NCBI GenBank assembly: GCA_938023705.1
Contig: CALJDJ010000104.1
Span: 1 to 64,000, forward strand
Direction of reading: 5' to 3'
DNA: 64,000 bases
Source of the DNA: an uncultured Collinsella sp.
GTDB taxonomy: Bacteria; Actinomycetota; Coriobacteriia; Coriobacteriales; Coriobacteriaceae
Shown here piece by piece: positions 24,786 to 32,992 of the stretch (positions within the stretch are counted from its first letter, which is position 1; each line of letters begins with the position of its first letter). The notes below the pieces were generated by a model that worked only from the letters and a program-made list of their open reading frames with translations, made no database searches and was not told the DNA's origin. A program made the translations under genes and the position numbers.

Positions 24786-25769
24786 TTACAATTGCGGGCG
24801 CGGCTTTCGACGCAAAAAATCGAAGTGAGTCTCGCTCAAGATAATCGACAGGAAGATGAGCGCGAAGCCGGCGAGCAGGCGCGAGGTGAGCGCCTCCCCC
24901 ATCAGCAGCACCGAAAACAACACGCCCGAAGGGGACTCCATCGAAAGGAGCAGCGAGCCCGTCGAGGCCGGGACATGCGCCAGGCCGACGTTTTGGATGA
25001 GCAGAGCCGCGCATGTGCAGCCCACCGAGAGAAACGCCATCGCACTGATAAAGCTCGGCGTCCACACGGACAGAGGCGCTTGGGTCTCGAATAGCAGCGA
25101 CGTTGCCAGGCTCAGCACGCCGTTGCCCACAAACATCCAAAACGTGATGACGTTGATGTCCATTTTGCGACCGTACTTGGCAGTCACCGCCATCTGGATG
25201 GCGAAAAAGGCCGCACCCGCCAGCGTAATGACGTCACCAATGTTGAATTCAACGCTATCGAGTGCGACGAGGCCAATGCCCGCTAGGCACAGCAGCGCGG
25301 CACCCAAGTTGTAGCGCGTGAGCTTTTCGCCGCTCAGGAAATAGCTCGCGAACGGCACAAGGATGCAATACGTGCCCGTCAAAAAAGCATTCTTGCCCGC
25401 CGTAGTATGTGCCAGACCGACCGTCTGCAGCGCATAGGCCGCCCACATGAGCACGCCCATACTCAGGCCAACGATCAGGTTGCGAGCGTTGAGGTGCGCG
25501 ATGATGCGCTTGTGGAAGACGGCAAACATGACCAACGCTGCGGGCAGAAAACGTACATAGAGCAGCGCGAACACCGGAATGGTGCCGAGTGCGTCCTTCA
25601 TAGTGGTAAAGGAGTAGCCCCAGATGACCGCCACCGAAAGGAGCAGAACCTTCCAGAACAACGGCGAACGAGCACCGGCACCACGGGAGGTGCCGCCCGC
25701 ACCCAGGTCCTCGCGAGCAACAGGGCTATCGGGCATGTTTTCAATTTCGTTGGCAGCGTATTGGGCCAT
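24786..25769 (-). CDS. EamA/DMT-family transporter
   Basis: A 327-aa protein with ten predicted membrane helices in two EamA repeats (about 32-170 and 180-315), after a 30-residue hydrophilic N-terminus. DMT members usually export amino acids or metabolites. The pattern GYSFTTMKDALGTIPVFALL and the second-repeat end SPSGVLFSVLLMGEAL are typical. It is a single gene with its own terminator; substrate unknown. Confidence 0.88.
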   Translation of the reverse strand: MAQYAANEIENMPDSPVAREDLGAGGTSRGAGARSPLFWKVLLLSVAVIWGYSFTTMKDALGTIPVFALLYVRFLPAALVMFAVFHKRIIAHLNARNLIVGLSMGVLMWAAYALQTVGLAHTTAGKNAFLTGTYCILVPFASYFLSGEKLTRYNLGAALLCLAGIGLVALDSVEFNIGDVITLAGAAFFAIQMAVTAKYGRKMDINVITFWMFVGNGVLSLATSLLFETQAPLSVWTPSFISAMAFLSVGCTCAALLIQNVGLAHVPASTGSLLLSMESPSGVLFSVLLMGEALTSRLLAGFALIFLSIILSETHFDFLRRKPRPQL

Positions 25770-25840
25770 GGAACATCCTCACACTCAAACTGGGCGTGGT
25801 GTCCGCACGCGTATGGCTGCGTGCCGCCTCATGGTCAAAT

Positions 25841-25875
25841 AAAAACGGGACGCGCCGGACCCCCGGCACGCCCCG
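25841..25875 (-). terminator. Terminator of the YhgE/Pip operon
   Basis: In the minus direction CGGGGCGTGCCGG / CCGGCGCGTCCCG is followed by TTTTTATTT, about 95 nt beyond the stop of the 729-aa gene. Confidence 0.9.
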
Positions 25876-25969
25876 CTACTGTAGCAACAACCAGCGTTGC
25901 ACCGCAATCCAGCCCACTAAAGCGTCAGCAAAGTGAACCTCGATGTTTTGTCAATGTCACGCTGTTGCA

Positions 25970-28159
25970 CTAAATAAGCTTCGTGCTTTCAAGCTTTTCG
26001 ATGATCCAGTCGTTGGCTTTGATGACCGGACGGCGGAAGACGACGCCCAGGGCCAGCGACGGAATCAGATAGCTCGCCAGAATGCCTAGCTCAACCCAGT
26101 ACTCCATATGGTAGGCGCCGGCCATGGCAGCATGCATGGCGTTGATGCCATGGGTGAACGGCAGGAACGGATATATCGCCTGGAACACGGGACCGGTCAT
26201 CTCGATGGGGAACGTGCCGCCCGAACCACCGACCTGCATGACCAACAGCACGACAGCGAGCGCCTTGCCGATATCGCCAAACGAAACCGTAAGCGTATAG
26301 ACGATATTGGAGAACACGAGACTCGCGACCCAGCCCGCCAGCACAAACTGCAGCGGGTTGTCGCACTGAATGCCAAAGAACAGGATGTCACCCGCGCACA
26401 CGAGCGTTGCCTGCAGCAGGGCCAAACCGCCAAAGAACAGGTAACGGCCCAGATAGATCTCGTGCAGGCGTACGGGGATGAGCTCGTTGATAAGCTCATC
26501 GTCAACCGAGACCTTCATCATGGCCGCCAGTACAATCGAGCCGACCCAAAGCGACAGAATCGTGTAGAACGGTGCCATGGCCGAACCGTAATTGCGGATC
26601 GGATAGACCGGTTTGCGGTCGAGCGCGACGGGGCCGGAAAGCGACACGGCCAGACCCTCGGGATCGTTGCCGATCATCGTCTTGATCGTAGCGAGGTCAT
26701 CCGACATCAAGGCACCGTCGAGTTCGTCCTTAAACGCGCTGATCTTGTCCGACGCCTCGCCCAGCTGATCGGAAGCCTTGTTGACCAGCTTTGCAGCCCT
26801 GGAGAGGCCCTTTGCCAGCGAACCGGATGCGTCGGTCAGGCCATCTACGGCGCTATCCAGATCGCCCGAGATACCGTTGAGCGAATCCAGAATGCCCGAA
26901 ACCGTCTTCTTGAGCTCCTTTGCCTTGACCGAGAACGTGGAGTCGTAGTCGGACTTGGCGCCCGAAATGCCCGCCTTGGCATCGGCGATGGCCTGGTCGA
27001 CCTCGGCACGCGTGCTGTTGACCTCTGCCATGCTGTCAGAAAGGGACTTAGCAGTTGCCGTCAGGTCCTTGGCGTTGTTGCGATACTCCACCGCGATCCT
27101 GCTCAGCGATGTTGCCACAGACTTGAGGCTCTCCTGGAGCTTTTCGTCACTGACCTGCTCGGCAAAGCCGCGGAGCTGGTCGGCCGTGGCGTCGATATCG
27201 TCGGCACGTGTATTGAGCGCCGCCGCGGCATCGTTGAGCTGAGACACCGTAAGGTAAACATGCTGATTCGCAGCATCGAATGCCTTCGCAAGCTCGGCGG
27301 ACACGTTGTCGAACGAGCCCGTGCTTCCGTCAATCGCGGCGTTGATGACGTCGTTTGCCGCCTTAAGCGCCTCTTTGGAATCATCGATGCCGCTTTTGGC
27401 ATGTTCCATGAGCTGCTTTGTCGACTCATCGATGGCACCGGTCTGCTTGAGCATACCGCTCGCCGACGTCAACGAATCGGACGTGGAGTTCAAAATGCCC
27501 GCCAGCGACGAAGCATTAGCCTGAACGTCTTGCAGGTCCTCAATCGAATCGCCGAGCGTCGAGGACAGGTTGGCGATAAAGTTGCTGACCTGGTCGGTGC
27601 TCATGTAATCGAGCAGACTGGATACCGTCTTAAGACCGATGCTCGTAATGGTCTCGGTAAAAGATTCGTTAACCTGGTTCTGAACGGCGCTCGAACCCTT
27701 CTCGGTCACGATCTGCGCGATGGCGTTGGCCTTCTGGTTCTCGTAAAACTCGATATCGGCGTGTTTCACGTCGGTCGAGAAAAGCGTCATCATGTCAGCG
27801 CTAAACGTTTTGGGGATAACGACGGCAGCATAGTATGCGCCCGACTTAACGCCCTCGATAGCCTTTTCGCGATCGTTAAGCACAACCCAATCGAAGCTCT
27901 CGTTGCCGCGTAGGGTGGCGGTCACGTTTTCTCCCACGTTAACCTCGACGGGAATCAGATCACTCTCGTAACCCTCATCGGTGTTGACCACGGCGATCTT
28001 AAGATTGCCGGTGTTGCCGTACGGATCCCAGCTGCCGGCGATGTTAAACCACGCGTACAGACACGGCACGATAATGAGGCCCATCACGACAATCAAGCCG
28101 ATCACGGAGCGAGACACGTTTTGGACATCGCGCTTAAACAGATGCAGGATGTTCTTCAT
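25970..28159 (-). CDS. YhgE/Pip-domain membrane protein (shorter)
   Basis: A 729-aa protein with one N-terminal membrane helix (about 18-38), a large extracytoplasmic helical domain (about 45-520) and five to six C-terminal helices. The signature after the first helix, PCLYAWFNIAGSWDPYGNT, defines the YhgE/Pip N-terminal domain. The middle contains long heptad-like Ala/Ser/Asp-rich segments. Relatives include the Lactococcus phage-infection protein Pip and ESX/T7-secretion-linked YueB. The ATG follows the stop of the 926-aa paralogue with no gap (TAA-ATG), with GGAGGTGAGG upstream, so the pair is coupled and may form a heteromer. Confidence 0.88.
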   Translation of the reverse strand: MKNILHLFKRDVQNVSRSVIGLIVVMGLIIVPCLYAWFNIAGSWDPYGNTGNLKIAVVNTDEGYESDLIPVEVNVGENVTATLRGNESFDWVVLNDREKAIEGVKSGAYYAAVVIPKTFSADMMTLFSTDVKHADIEFYENQKANAIAQIVTEKGSSAVQNQVNESFTETITSIGLKTVSSLLDYMSTDQVSNFIANLSSTLGDSIEDLQDVQANASSLAGILNSTSDSLTSASGMLKQTGAIDESTKQLMEHAKSGIDDSKEALKAANDVINAAIDGSTGSFDNVSAELAKAFDAANQHVYLTVSQLNDAAAALNTRADDIDATADQLRGFAEQVSDEKLQESLKSVATSLSRIAVEYRNNAKDLTATAKSLSDSMAEVNSTRAEVDQAIADAKAGISGAKSDYDSTFSVKAKELKKTVSGILDSLNGISGDLDSAVDGLTDASGSLAKGLSRAAKLVNKASDQLGEASDKISAFKDELDGALMSDDLATIKTMIGNDPEGLAVSLSGPVALDRKPVYPIRNYGSAMAPFYTILSLWVGSIVLAAMMKVSVDDELINELIPVRLHEIYLGRYLFFGGLALLQATLVCAGDILFFGIQCDNPLQFVLAGWVASLVFSNIVYTLTVSFGDIGKALAVVLLVMQVGGSGGTFPIEMTGPVFQAIYPFLPFTHGINAMHAAMAGAYHMEYWVELGILASYLIPSLALGVVFRRPVIKANDWIIEKLESTKLI

Positions 28160-30940
28160 TTATGCCTCACCTCCTTTGGAGTGCTTGCCAAGCGCGGTGG
28201 TATCTCCATCATTTATGGCTGTGCTGTCGCTGCCCTGAGATTTATGGTGCGAGCCTATATGCGGCAAGCGGCCCGTGGACTGATCGCCGCCCTTGGCACC
28301 ACACTCGCTGGCGTTGAGGCCAAACATGTGGCGGGCGGCAGGAATGGCGGCCGTGTGCTCGCGCATCTCGCGACGCAGGTCCTCATCCGAAAGCGCCGAG
28401 ATGCGCATCTGGGTATTGAGGCTCGCGCGGATATATTCGATATTGATAAGCCAGCTGCAGATGGCAATAACCGAGATGATCCAAATGACAAGCAGGATGA
28501 TCTTGCCGTTATTGTCGATATCGAGAACCGTCGACAGGACAAAGAGCAGGACCTGAACGCCCACCACGGCGGCAAAACCGCCTTTAATGTAGTAGGGGTA
28601 ACGGTGCTCAAACGCCACGGCATGATCGAGCAGCTCGCGACGGTACGAATCCGAATCGAGCATGACGCGCATGGCCGTGCGCAGCGAGTAGCGCTTGCGC
28701 GGCAGGTCATTGGACTCGCAGATCATCATACCGGTCGTGGAAAGCTGTTTATCAAAGAGCAGGTTGAGGTTGAGCAGCAGCGGACGCAGCTGCAGGCCGA
28801 TAAAGAGCGCCACGATCAAGAACACGCCCAGAATGCACAGGTTAAACAAGTAGTTGAACGAGTACATGCCGCCGACCGTCTCGCGCAGCAGATTGATGCC
28901 GTAGGTAAAGGGCAGCAGCGGGTGCAGCCACTGGAAGAAGCCGGGCATCATCTCGATGGGGTACATGCCCGACGAGCCGGGGATCTGCACAATGACGAGG
29001 ATGACGCCAATGGCTTTACCGATATGCTTAAACGTGGTGGACAGCGCATAGATGATGTTGACGTAGGTGAACGAAATAGCGATGCCGCCCAGTACAAAGA
29101 GCAGCGGATTGACGCACTGAACGCCAATGACCAGGTCGCCCACCGTAACGATAATGGCCTGGAACGCGCCCAGGATCACCAGCAGCAGCCAGCGGCCAAA
29201 GTAGCCCTGACGCGCCGTAAAGCTACCGATGCCCTCGCGGTCGACCTCGAGTTTATAGATAGCGATGAGCACATAGCCGCCTACCCACAGCGCCAGATTG
29301 GTGTAGAAGGGCGCGATGCCCGAGCCAAAGCTCTTGACCGGATAGATTGACTTGGACGTCAGCTCAACCGGAGATGCCATGAAATCTGCCACGTCATTGA
29401 CGTCGACGTCCATGAGGTCGGCTAACTCGCCCATAGACTCAGAGGTCTGCAGCGCCGCAATGTCATTGGCGGCGGTCGCGAGCTTGTCCTGAACCTTGGC
29501 AAGGGAGGCGTCGGTTTGGGACAGCGTGGTCTTTGCCTGCTTGAGCGTGGCGTCGAGCTGCGCCAGCGTGCCGCGCGCGCTCGCTATCGTGGGGGTCATA
29601 CCCGACACAATGCCGGTCAAATCGCCCGAAACGGCGGCAAAGGAGTCAAGCGCGCTCGAAGCCTTCGGAAGTGCGTTCTGACCCAGATCGGTCTGAGCCT
29701 GACCGAGGCTAGCCGTACCGGTCTGAATTGCCGCGTTGAGTGCGTTGCTCGCGTTCGAGATTGCCGTAGCGTCGTTTGCCATGGCGCTCGACTGTGCAGA
29801 AAGGCCATCCTTGATGCTCTGCAGCTTCTGGTTTTGCTCGCGAAGCGAATCGATGGTCGATACAATGCGCGCGTCAATTTCCTCGGAACCTGTCGACGTG
29901 TCATTAACGAGAATCTCCAAGTGCCCGATAACGGCCTTATTGTGATCGATCGTCGCCTGGAGAGACTCGAGCGAGTTGTCGATGCGGGTGGTCGTAGATG
30001 TGACCGTACCCGTTAGCTTGCCAATCGCAGCGTTCGCGGAGGCTGACGTCTTGGTGAGTGCAAGGCTACCTTCCGAGAGTGCCTTGGAGAGCGAGGTGAT
30101 AGAGTTGCCCGCCGTGGCGCGAGCCTCGCCCAGCAGATTATTACCCTGAGCGATTGCCTGCGTTAGCGAAGGCGCCTGCCCCTGCAGGCCCGCCAGCGCA
30201 GCATCGGCCGAAGCAATCGAGCTGCTTGTCTTGTCGATGGCGGTGTTCATGTCGCCGATGGAATCACGTACTTCGCCCAGGGTATCAGACGCCTCGGACA
30301 CCGAGTCCGCCAGCGAATCCTGGGTCTGGGTTGCCTTGTCTTTAAGGTCGATGCCGGCATCCTTGGCGATGCCCGCTACGGTCTCGCCCACCGTGGAGAC
30401 AAACTCCGAGTTGATCTGCTCCTCGATGGTGTTGGCACCGGTATCGGTGACCTTGGGCGCAATGGCGCTCTTCTTCTCATTGACGTAATAGGTGAGCTTC
30501 GGCTGATGGTAATTGCCATCGAGCATCGAGACAAGATTGTCGGAGAAGTTCTTGGGGATTACGATCGCCGCGTAGTATTCCCCGCTCTCGACACCCTCTT
30601 TGGCATCGGCAGCCGAGTCGACGAAGGTCCAGCCCAGCTGATCGTTCTCCTTGAGCTGATCGACCACCTTATCGCCCGCGTTGAGCTCGCCCACTAGGTC
30701 GTTCTGAGTGCCCTGATCGTTGTTGGCGATAGCGATTTTAATGCCCTGGGTGTTTCCATATGGATCCCAGTTAGCCACGATGTTGTACCAAGCGTACAGC
30801 GAGGGGATAACGCACACGCCCAGGGTAACCACCAAGGCGACGGGGTTCACAAGCAGTCGCTTAATGTCGCGCTTGAATATCGCAAAGGAGACCTTTGCAT
30901 CGGATAGTTTGCTGCCGAGACTCACGCTTGGACCATCCAT
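28160..30940 (-). CDS. YhgE/Pip-domain membrane protein (longer)
   Basis: A 926-aa paralogue of the next gene, first in the operon. It has the N-terminal helix, then PSLYAWYNIVANWDPYGNT, a long extracytoplasmic coiled domain (about 60-560) rich in Ser/Ala/Thr, and the C-terminal ABC-2-like helices (about 580-760). Unlike its partner it continues with two more helices (about 800-850) and a hydrophilic His/Gly/Ser-rich tail of about 80 residues. Function in this group is poorly known (phage receptor, export or envelope roles). Confidence 0.88.
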   Translation of the reverse strand: MDGPSVSLGSKLSDAKVSFAIFKRDIKRLLVNPVALVVTLGVCVIPSLYAWYNIVANWDPYGNTQGIKIAIANNDQGTQNDLVGELNAGDKVVDQLKENDQLGWTFVDSAADAKEGVESGEYYAAIVIPKNFSDNLVSMLDGNYHQPKLTYYVNEKKSAIAPKVTDTGANTIEEQINSEFVSTVGETVAGIAKDAGIDLKDKATQTQDSLADSVSEASDTLGEVRDSIGDMNTAIDKTSSSIASADAALAGLQGQAPSLTQAIAQGNNLLGEARATAGNSITSLSKALSEGSLALTKTSASANAAIGKLTGTVTSTTTRIDNSLESLQATIDHNKAVIGHLEILVNDTSTGSEEIDARIVSTIDSLREQNQKLQSIKDGLSAQSSAMANDATAISNASNALNAAIQTGTASLGQAQTDLGQNALPKASSALDSFAAVSGDLTGIVSGMTPTIASARGTLAQLDATLKQAKTTLSQTDASLAKVQDKLATAANDIAALQTSESMGELADLMDVDVNDVADFMASPVELTSKSIYPVKSFGSGIAPFYTNLALWVGGYVLIAIYKLEVDREGIGSFTARQGYFGRWLLLVILGAFQAIIVTVGDLVIGVQCVNPLLFVLGGIAISFTYVNIIYALSTTFKHIGKAIGVILVIVQIPGSSGMYPIEMMPGFFQWLHPLLPFTYGINLLRETVGGMYSFNYLFNLCILGVFLIVALFIGLQLRPLLLNLNLLFDKQLSTTGMMICESNDLPRKRYSLRTAMRVMLDSDSYRRELLDHAVAFEHRYPYYIKGGFAAVVGVQVLLFVLSTVLDIDNNGKIILLVIWIISVIAICSWLINIEYIRASLNTQMRISALSDEDLRREMREHTAAIPAARHMFGLNASECGAKGGDQSTGRLPHIGSHHKSQGSDSTAINDGDTTALGKHSKGGEA

Positions 30941-31310
30941 CCTGTCGTTGAATCAAATCGTACTATCAACAACCATTGTACGTAGGCGCTTTAGCGTCTC
31001 GAAGCACAATGGTATTGAGTTTTGCGGGTAGCAATATACTACGAAGATTAGTTAACGTACAGTTGTACAGTATCTCAAATTTCAGCAGGTCGCAAAACCA
31101 CAACCCGCACAAATTAACAATCCGAATAGTCATCGGGGGCGTTCTTAAACGACCAGTCAAACAAGAACGTCCCCAACGACTAATGGTGCAAGGAATGTCC
31201 CAAACTGCCGGCAGAAAAGGAACGTCCCCAAGTGCCACATTCCCCAACGACTAGTCATTTAAGAACGTCCCCAACGACTACCCATAACAACGCCGATGTT
31301 TTGGCGCGGA
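30941..31310. other. Intergenic region between YhgE operon and the IS element
   Basis: 370 nt. It contains the YhgE operon promoter region with a short operator-like palindrome GTACA-GT-TGTAC (31057-31068), and then from 31135 a cluster of repeats: a hairpin GGGGGCGTTCTT / AAGAACGTCCCC (31135-31174), family B copy 1 (31190-31229), and a second AAGAACGTCCCCAACGACTA at 31261-31280 matching 31163-31182. No gene is supported. Confidence 0.6.
31190..31229. repeat. Dispersed intergenic repeat, family B copy 1
   Basis: About 39 nt starting AAGGAATGTCCCAAACTGCC and ending AAAGGAACGTCCC. It matches 35182-35220 with two differences. Confidence 0.75.
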
Positions 31311-31441
31311 CAGACACTATGACCCAATCCGAGGGCACTAAAAAGATAGGAGCCCCCGCTCGTGACCGCGGGTCGGGGCTGCGACAATGATGTTGAAGTG
31401 CCATAGGCGCAGCCGCGCCGCAACGAGGTTGGGAGGCTCCC

Positions 31442-32563
31442 ATGCCAAAGTATTCTACCGCGTTCGGGATGGACGTCCACCTGAGGTCGACCACCGTCTG
31501 CGCCCTCGACGCGGACACCGGCGAGGCCGTGACGAGGAGGTTCCCCGGCAACCCCTGGCGCGAGATCGCCGGGTGGATGGGTGGGTTCCCCGGGCCGTCG
31601 CTCGCGGCCTACGAGAGCGGCTACCCCGGCTTCGCCCCGCAGAGGGAGCTCGCCGGGCTCGGCGTCGAGTGTGTCGTCGCCGCGGTCTCGAAGATCCCCA
31701 GGTCGGCCGCCGACTCGGCCTCCAAGAACGACAGGAACGACGCCGCCAGGATGGCCAAGGCGATACTCGCCCACGACATCTCCCCCGTATGGGTCCCCTC
31801 CCCCGAGGTCGAGGGCATCAGGGACCTCGCCGGCGCCTACGACGGGGCGACCGCGCGCCTGGCGACCGCCAAGCAGCGGCTGCTCGCCTTCCTCGCAAAG
31901 CGAGGGTTCGCCTACGGCGGCACCACGCCCGCCGGCAACCCGAGGAAGTACTGGACCTACGACTTCCTGAGGTGGCTCGACAAGGTCAGGCCGGAGGACG
32001 ATGGCGGGGTTCGGACGCTCGCCGCTCTGAGGAGCGAGGTCGAGGCCGCGGCGGAGGCCCGGGCGGATCTGCTCTCCGAGTACAGGGCGGCCGTGGATGC
32101 CAGCCCGATCGCCGCGGAGGTGGCCGCCCTCCAGTCGATCAAGGGCTGCGCCTTCGCGCTGGCCGCAGCCTTCTCGGCCGAGGTCGGCGACTTCACGAGG
32201 TTCCGTTCCGGAAGGCAGGTCACGGCCTATTTCGGCCTCGCGCCGAGTCAGAGGTCGAGCGGCGACTCCGTGCGGCTCGGAGGCATCAGCGGTGCGGGCA
32301 ACGCGCTCGTGAGGAAGCTGGCCGTTGAGGGTTCATGGTGCTACGCCGCGGCACGGCACCAGCCGAAGCTCATGCCGAGGGACACGGGCGTGCCCCTCGA
32401 GATAAGGATGCACGGGAGGAAGGGGTCCGAGCGGCTCCTGCGGCGGCGCGAGGAGATGCTCGCCCGCGGCATGCCCCAGGCGAAGGCTAACGCGGCCACC
32501 GCGGCCGAGCTCGTGAGGTGGCTCTGGGCCCTCGGCATGATGTGCCGGGAGGGCGCGGAATAG
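31442..32563 (+). CDS. IS110-family DEDD transposase
   Basis: A 373-aa, full-length transposase. The RuvC-like N-terminal domain has Asp in GMDVHLRST, Glu in AAYESGYPG and the Asp pair in KNDRNDAARMA. The C-terminal transposase-20 domain has ALQSIKGCAFALAAAF and SSGDSVRLGGISGAGNALV, including the conserved serine region. There is no frameshift, so the element may be active. GAGG precedes the ATG. IS110 enzymes act with an element-encoded bridge RNA; here the right end would carry it (see findings). Confidence 0.93.
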   Translation: MPKYSTAFGMDVHLRSTTVCALDADTGEAVTRRFPGNPWREIAGWMGGFPGPSLAAYESGYPGFAPQRELAGLGVECVVAAVSKIPRSAADSASKNDRNDAARMAKAILAHDISPVWVPSPEVEGIRDLAGAYDGATARLATAKQRLLAFLAKRGFAYGGTTPAGNPRKYWTYDFLRWLDKVRPEDDGGVRTLAALRSEVEAAAEARADLLSEYRAAVDASPIAAEVAALQSIKGCAFALAAAFSAEVGDFTRFRSGRQVTAYFGLAPSQRSSGDSVRLGGISGAGNALVRKLAVEGSWCYAAARHQPKLMPRDTGVPLEIRMHGRKGSERLLRRREEMLARGMPQAKANAATAAELVRWLWALGMMCREGAE

Positions 32564-32775
32564 ACATAGCCCCCGCCCCGGCGAGCCGGGCGGCCTTCGG
32601 GGATACCCCCTATTTCGCTGTGCGCGCGGAGCCCTCCGCATGCGCCTCGACAGACTTGGGGAACCCCGCCGAAGGAATGGAGTGCGGGCCGACAGAACGG
32701 TATCCGCGGATATGAGACTGAGCCGAAGGCGTCGATGACATGCCGGGGGCGGACCGGGACGGGTTAACGGCAGGC

Positions 32776-32811
32776 CCCGCCGACCGATTGCAAGCGGTCG
32801 GCGGGGCCATT
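32776..32811 (+). terminator. Strong hairpin in the IS right end
   Basis: GGCCCCGCCGACCG / CGGTCGGCGGGGCC with a short loop, inside the non-coding right end of the IS. It may be part of a structured element RNA or a terminator; only ATTGTGG follows, so termination is doubtful. Confidence 0.4.
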
Positions 32812-32846
32812 GTGGCTCTTGACAGCGGATTGGGTCATATGAGCGA

Positions 32847-32945
32847 AAGCCCGCCAGAGCGAGCAAGGTGACGTGAAATGAAAGGGCGCTGACCTTTTGG
32901 TCGCGCCCTTGAAATTGAACGTCAGATTGCCGCTCTGGCGGGCTT
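32847..32945. repeat. About 100-nt palindromic element beside the IS
   Basis: Outer arms AAGCCCGCCAGAGCG / CGCTCTGGCGGGCTT are perfect. Imperfect pairing continues inward to the tip AAAGGGCGCTGACC / GGTCGCGCCCTT. Parts of its right half resemble the stretch after metG (54353-54420). Confidence 0.65.
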
Positions 32946-32957
32946 GCAGCGTCGAGT

Positions 32958-32986
32958 GGTTACGCGGTTCGTAGAACCGCGTAACC
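32958..32986 (-). terminator. Hairpin directly after htpG
   Basis: Perfect 13-bp stem GGTTACGCGGTTC / GAACCGCGTAACC with a 3-nt loop, 6 nt beyond the htpG stop. No T tract; it may stabilise or end the transcript together with the neighbouring palindrome. Confidence 0.5.
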
Positions 32987-32992
32987 CCCTAG

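Larger units (their letters stand above)
31311..32842 (+). mobile_element. IS110-family element, IS1111-type
   Basis: About 1.53 kb. It holds one transposase gene and perfect 13-bp subterminal inverted repeats: TATGACCCAATCC at 31318-31330 and GGATTGGGTCATA at 32827-32839. Subterminal repeats and a longer non-coding right end (about 265 nt) are features of the IS1111 branch of IS110. Boundaries are estimated from the usual 7-nt left and 3-nt right offsets. The right end abuts the left arm of a long palindrome (32847-32945), fitting the branch's preference for stem-loop targets. Codon use (many AGG Arg codons) differs from neighbours. Confidence 0.82.

Noticed and set aside
31135..31300. Short repeats before the IS considered as a CRISPR array
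   Set aside because: Units are unequal, spacing is irregular, and no cas gene is present.
31387..32328. Second open frame overlapping the transposase
   Set aside because: Arg/Gly-rich shadow frame. The 31442-32563 frame alone contains all IS110 motifs, so no programmed frameshift is needed.
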